Source: Elusimicrobia bacterium UBA4817
Lineage (GTDB): Bacteria; Elusimicrobiota; UBA8919
Reading direction: 5' to 3'
DNA: 16,544 bases
Assembly (NCBI GenBank): GCA_002402375.1
Contig: DHFT01000033.1
Coordinates: 1-16,544 of the forward strand
Below, one piece after another: positions 13,967-16,544 of this stretch. The notes beneath the pieces were generated by a model, which made no database searches, was not told the DNA's origin, and saw only the letters and a list, made by a program, of their open reading frames with translations. Position 1 is the first letter of the stretch. The number at the start of each line of letters is the position of its first letter. The translations under genes were made by a program, and so were the position numbers.

Positions 13967-14119
13967 TTAGAAAGCGATAACCTTATCAGCCCATTTCACT
14001 ATCTCGTATAAATCTTTCATTGTTGATAACGGACACAGTTCAGAACCTTCCGATTGACGGATTTTAAGACACGTACCCCAGGCAAATATTTTACAGCCAT
14101 CATTAACAAATATCTGCAT
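13967..14119 (-). pseudogene. Truncated DsrE-family C-terminal half, copy 1
   Basis: A 50-codon frame begins MQIFVNDGCKIFAWGTCLKI and ends ADKVIAF. It includes WGTCLK with the conserved Cys, the SELCPLSTMKDL segment and the terminal helix of DsrE-family proteins, which are normally about 115 residues. The N-terminal Rossmann-like half is missing and no continuation of it is seen upstream, where the FeS-ATPase stop lies 4 bases away. No ribosome binding site is evident. DsrE-type proteins handle sulfane sulfur or persulfide. A translated mini-protein is possible, but truncation is the simpler reading. Confidence 0.78.
13998..14040. repeat. 43-base direct repeat, copy 2
   Basis: Partner of 12834-12876 (42 of 43 identical), 1164 bases away in the same orientation. 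The pair brackets the SLAC1-type gene. Confidence 0.9.
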
Positions 14120-14123
14120 CTAT

Positions 14124-14978
14124 TCAAAGTGAATTTTTAATTTTAGTAAATAATTCCTGAAAGTGTCTTTTATATTCCGGTAAATTTTCAACCAATGGAA
14201 TTCCTTTTGAATATGCCTCCGCTATTTTTCTGTCAAAAGGGATTTTCATTAGAATTGGAATATTCTCTTTATGGCAATATTTATCAACCTCTTCATCGCC
14301 GATATCAGAACGATTAATCGCCACCCCGAAAGGAATTTTTAATTTGCGTAAAACTTCAACTGCTAAAATCAAATCATTCAAGCCGAATGGCGTCGGTTCG
14401 GTAACAAGAATGCAATAATCACTTCCTTTGATTGATTCTATAACCGGACAGGATGTTCCCGGCGGGGCATCAATGATTGTTACTACTTCTGCTCTTTTGG
14501 AGTTCTGTTCTTCTGCCCTTTTCTTAACTGCCTTAATTATCGGCGGGGACATCGGCTCTGAAATGTTTAATAGACCATCAATGAATTTAATTTCATTTTT
14601 ACATATTCCTTCGCGAATAATTCCAATTTTTCTATTTTTTTCTTTTATCGCTTTTTCCGGACAGAGAATAACACATCCGCCGCAACCATGACACAATTGT
14701 TCAAAAACCATTACTGATTTAGGTAGAACTGCTATCGCGTGATATTCACAAATTTCACTACATTTACCGCAATAGTTACATTTTGTTTCATCTACTACGG
14801 GAACCGGAATATTTACAGGTTCAGTTTTTTGAATTTTTGGTTTCAAAAAAAGATGGGCATTTGGTTCTTCCACATCACAATCAAGAAACCGGACATTTTG
14901 GATAATTGACAATGCGAGGTTAACCGCAACGGTCGTTTTACCCGTCCCGCCTTTCCCGCTTGCGACCGAAATAATCAT
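14124..14978 (-). CDS. MinD/ParA-superfamily ATPase with inserted 2x[4Fe-4S] ferredoxin domain (first copy)
   Basis: A 284-residue paralogue of the ATPase at 10353-11213. It has deviant Walker A GKGGTGKTT (8-16), switch DCDVEEPNAH (33-42), the inserted ferredoxin with Cys67/70/73/77 and Cys96/99/102/106, then TIIDAPPGTSCPV and TEPTPFGLNDL. The CPVIES and ITGT/IKGS loops are shared with the paralogue. The overlap with the third NifX-like gene (ATGA) shows tight coupling to the cluster-binding proteins, as in orange-protein loci. It likely uses ATP-driven conformational change to insert or mobilise a cluster; that is inference from the family. Confidence 0.93.
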   Translation of the reverse strand: MIISVASGKGGTGKTTVAVNLALSIIQNVRFLDCDVEEPNAHLFLKPKIQKTEPVNIPVPVVDETKCNYCGKCSEICEYHAIAVLPKSVMVFEQLCHGCGGCVILCPEKAIKEKNRKIGIIREGICKNEIKFIDGLLNISEPMSPPIIKAVKKRAEEQNSKRAEVVTIIDAPPGTSCPVIESIKGSDYCILVTEPTPFGLNDLILAVEVLRKLKIPFGVAINRSDIGDEEVDKYCHKENIPILMKIPFDRKIAEAYSKGIPLVENLPEYKRHFQELFTKIKNSL

Positions 14979-15295
14979 TTTTTCAAATATTCCTCTACCG
15001 CCTGTTTGACGGTAATGCTACCGGATACTCCGGAAACGATTTTTATTCCGGCAGAATCAAGCGCAGATTTCGCATTCGGTCCGACTGAACCGGTCAAAAC
15101 AACGGTGACACCCGCTTTTGCGATTTGCCTTGCCGCTTCCGGACCCGCGCCGCCCATTATTCCTGCGGCAGAATTAGAAATTGGTTCAAACTTCATCGTT
15201 TCGGAATCAACAACGATAAAATAAGCACACCTGCCGAACTGTTCACTTACCAACGCATCCATAGAACCACCTGCAGAAGATATTGCAATTTTCAT
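14975..15295 (-). CDS. NifX/NifB-C domain metal-cluster-binding protein (copy c)
   Basis: A 106-residue single-domain member of the dinitrogenase FeMo-cofactor biosynthesis family. The typical pattern is present: MKIAISSAGGSMDALVSEQFGRC, YFIVVD, then TVVLTGSVGPNAKSALDSAGI and the VSGSITVKQAVEEYLKK end. The Cys in QFGRC (position 23) is a possible ligand. It is the shortest of three tandem copies and has no tail. The ATG has GGAGGA upstream within the preceding gene and overlaps that gene by 4 bases. Confidence 0.92.
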   Translation of the reverse strand: MKIAISSAGGSMDALVSEQFGRCAYFIVVDSETMKFEPISNSAAGIMGGAGPEAARQIAKAGVTVVLTGSVGPNAKSALDSAGIKIVSGVSGSITVKQAVEEYLKK

Positions 15296-15777
15296 CTTCC
15301 TCCTCCTCTACCTTGACCTCTTCCGCCTCGTCTTCCGCGACCTGCACCGCCGCGGCCGCCCATTCCCTGACCCATTCCGCCGCCTGACTGACGGACAGAC
15401 GCTCCGCCGCTTGCTGATATTCCATAGTGTCCCGGAACCGTTGATTCCTGCGTCGGTTCTGTTTTCCCTTTCTTAAAAAGTTCAATTGCATCTTTTACAG
15501 AACCGGAGACATCCGTAATAATTTTGATACCGGCGGCTTGTAAAGTTGAAAAAGCATTCGGCCCAACAGCGCCTGTTAAAACTACTTTTACATCTTTACC
15601 GGCAATAAGTTGTGACGACTGTATTCCTGCACCGCCCGTAGCACCGATATTTGGATTTTCAATTGCTTCAAATTCCATTGTATCGGTATCAACAATAATA
15701 AAAAATTGACACCTGCCAAACCTCGGGTCAACTTGTGAATCCAGTGTATTCCCTTGTGAAGTTATACAAATTTTCAC
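15292..15777 (-). CDS. NifX/NifB-C domain protein with Gly/Arg-rich C-terminal tail (copy b)
   Basis: A 161-residue protein. Residues 1-107 are a NifX-type domain (MKICITSQGNTLDSQVDPRFGRC, FFIIVD, VVLTGAVGPNAFSTLQAAGI). The remainder is a linker and a Gly/Arg/Met-rich tail (from about 130: GGGMGQGMGGRGGAG and RGG repeats to the end). The tail resembles the DUF5320-like proteins of this window. It starts with GTG, overlapping the previous gene as GTGA, with GGAGGT just upstream. The tail may bind partners or promote assembly; nothing in the sequence proves that. Confidence 0.92.
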   Translation of the reverse strand: MKICITSQGNTLDSQVDPRFGRCQFFIIVDTDTMEFEAIENPNIGATGGAGIQSSQLIAGKDVKVVLTGAVGPNAFSTLQAAGIKIITDVSGSVKDAIELFKKGKTEPTQESTVPGHYGISASGGASVRQSGGGMGQGMGGRGGAGRGRRGGRGQGRGGGR

Positions 15778-16172
15778 TTTACCTCCTCGTGCGAATCCCC
15801 ATGTTCACACTCTGTTTTATCAACTCCATAGCCCTTTCCTGCGCCGGGAGAACAGAGCGATTCTCCGCCTTTAAGAGTTCCTTCCAAGAGTTGTTTTACT
15901 ATATCATCAATCTTTCCCGAGACGCCCATAATTGTCTTTATACCGGATGCACCAAAAAGTCCTATCGCCCGCTGCCCCATTCCGCCGGCGATGATGCATT
16001 CAACACCTTTCCCTTTGAGAAATTCCGGCAAAAATCCCGGCTCGTGCCCGGGGTTTTCAATTTTATTCTTACTTTTCATTTTTCCGTTTTCTATTTCAAC
16101 AATCGTGAAAAACGGACACCTGCCGAAATGGGCAGACACAAAATCCCCGTCGGTAGAAATCGCTACCTTCAT
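15774..16172 (-). CDS. NifX/NifB-C domain protein with Cys/His tail (copy a)
   Basis: A 132-residue protein. The NifX-type core is MKVAISTDGDFVSAHFGRC, FFTIVEIENG, VECIIAGGMGQRAIGLFGASGI and GVSGKIDDIVKQLLEG. The tail GESLCSPGAGKGYGVDKTEC, followed by a short His-containing end, adds Cys107, Cys122, His124 and His128 to Cys19, His43 and Cys59. This looks like a metal-binding tail of a type recurring in this subgroup. The ATG has a strong GGAGG ribosome binding site, so it is probably the first cistron of the tightly overlapping 16172-14124 block. Confidence 0.92.
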   Translation of the reverse strand: MKVAISTDGDFVSAHFGRCPFFTIVEIENGKMKSKNKIENPGHEPGFLPEFLKGKGVECIIAGGMGQRAIGLFGASGIKTIMGVSGKIDDIVKQLLEGTLKGGESLCSPGAGKGYGVDKTECEHGDSHEEVK

Positions 16173-16197
16173 AAAAAACCTCCAATCTTAGGCACAG

Positions 16198-16230
16198 TGG
16201 CAGCCCTTTCTATAAACCAAAGGACCGCCA
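16198..16230 (-). promoter_or_regulatory. Intergenic RNA hairpin upstream of the NifX-like block
   Basis: On the transcribed strand TGGCGGTCCTTT and AAAGGGCTGCCA pair over 12 positions (two as G-U) around a 9-base loop. No T-run follows, so it is not a standard terminator. It lies about 19 bases before the ribosome binding site of the first NifX-like gene and could stabilise the downstream message or act as a leaky attenuator. Confidence 0.5.
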
Positions 16231-16244
16231 TTTACCTTTTTTAC

Positions 16245-16544
16245 CTACTTCTGCTCTTCAACGGCAGATTTTTCTAATGTACTGATACGCTCATTTATGG
16301 CGGCAATTTCTTCCTGCATCGCTTTCGCCTGTTCTTTGAGCATTGCTGCCTCTTGCTGCGGGGTTATCTCCTGAGCATATGGGTCCCCATATGGTGCTCC
16401 GTAGTAACCTGCTCCATACGGATAATCCCACCGCCGGCCGCGGCCCAAACCTCTGCCGCTCCCGAATCCACGGCCTCTGCCCCAACCAAAACCAAAACCC
16501 CGGCCGAGACCGCCGCCTCCACGGCCCACACCAAAACCCGGCTG
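16245..16544 (-). CDS. DUF5320-like Gly/Arg-rich protein, 5' end outside window
   Basis: A reading frame of 99 codons runs into the window edge (…QPGFGVGRGGG at the boundary), so the true start lies beyond 16544. The in-frame GTG at 16529 has no reason to be preferred. An RG/GF-repeat segment is followed by a Tyr/Pro/Gly patch (YPYGAGYYGAPYGDPYA) and a C-terminal amphipathic coiled coil (ITPQQEAAMLKEQAKAMQEE and on), the usual DUF5320 layout. Such proteins commonly sit beside NifX-like and FeS-ATPase genes, but their function is unknown. Confidence 0.85.
   Translation of the reverse strand, partial: QPGFGVGRGGGGLGRGFGFGWGRGRGFGSGRGLGRGRRWDYPYGAGYYGAPYGDPYAQEITPQQEAAMLKEQAKAMQEEIAAINERISTLEKSAVEEQK

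Noticed and set aside
15243..15491. 82-codon alternate frame on the minus strand over the RGG tail
   Set aside because: It is an out-of-frame shadow of the NifX-like protein's tail, with acidic/alanine composition caused by Gly/Arg codons.
14124..16172. Nitrogen-fixation operon, suggested by NifX/NifB-C domains
   Set aside because: There is no nifH, nifD, nifK, nifE, nifN or radical-SAM nifB. The NifX-like domain is shared by non-nitrogenase cluster proteins such as ORP.
16245..16529. GTG at 16529 as the true start of the DUF5320-like protein
   Set aside because: The frame stays open to the window edge and the family normally begins with an MPxGDxTGPxGxGPMTGR-like segment, which is missing. 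The gene is therefore treated as cut by the edge.
1..16544. CRISPR arrays, tRNA, rRNA
   Set aside because: No regularly spaced repeats and no cloverleaf-like or rRNA-like sequence was seen on either strand.

Overview
The window is a bacterial accessory or metabolic region of moderate to low GC in which every supported gene (25 CDS plus three gene fragments) lies on the minus strand, so the text follows transcription from high to low coordinates. Many neighbours overlap by 4 or 8 bases (ATGA/GTGA junctions) or are a few bases apart, which suggests one or a few long operons with extensive translational coupling. The gene content (ferredoxins, FeS-ATPases, NifX-like cluster-binding proteins, DsrE remnants, NADH-oxidase-like flavoprotein) points to an anaerobe. 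No rRNA, tRNA or taxonomic marker is present. The palindromic 'ACCACAGA' type repeats are, from memory, frequent in Planctomycetes and Omnitrophota-like candidate phyla, so an uncultured anaerobic bacterium is a reasonable but unproven guess.

Region 1 (16544 to 14124): a glycine/arginine-rich DUF5320-like protein cut by the window edge, three consecutive NifX/NifB-C (dinitrogenase FeMo-cofactor biosynthesis) domain proteins, and a MinD-type ATPase with two inserted [4Fe-4S] sites. Region 2 (14123 to 12712): an AT-rich SLAC1/TehA-type transporter bracketed by two broken C-terminal pieces of a DsrE-family sulfur-relay gene sharing a 43-base near-identical direct repeat. Region 3 (12711 to 6823): a polytopic NapH/NosR-like ferredoxin membrane protein, a NifU/IscU-like scaffold, a second FeS-MinD ATPase, a ModA-like lipoprotein without permease or ATPase, two overlapping DUF364-type putative metal-chelation proteins, an Mrp/NBP35 ATPase and a small J-domain protein. 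Region 4 (6826 to 3210): a relic methyltransferase N-terminus, thioredoxin, CcdA, a TlpA-like lipoprotein, two SAM methyltransferases and an unrecognised His-rich membrane protein. Region 5 (3209 to 52): a repeat-rich spacer, an RGG-ferredoxin fusion, a 118-bp MITE-like insertion with target duplication, an FmdB-type zinc ribbon, a dicluster ferredoxin, a DGC-type Cys protein and an FAD/NAD disulfide oxidoreductase.

Together these resemble an expanded version of the orange-protein (ORP) type loci of sulfate reducers (NifX-family metal-cluster protein plus paired FeS-MinD ATPases plus Mrp), here joined to molybdate-type binding, sulfur handling, FeS scaffolding and an envelope thiol-redox relay. 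My working interpretation is a locus for assembling or storing a sulfide-bridged metal cluster (Mo, W or Fe). That is inference. No nifHDK, nifEN or nifB radical-SAM gene is present, so nitrogen fixation is not implied.
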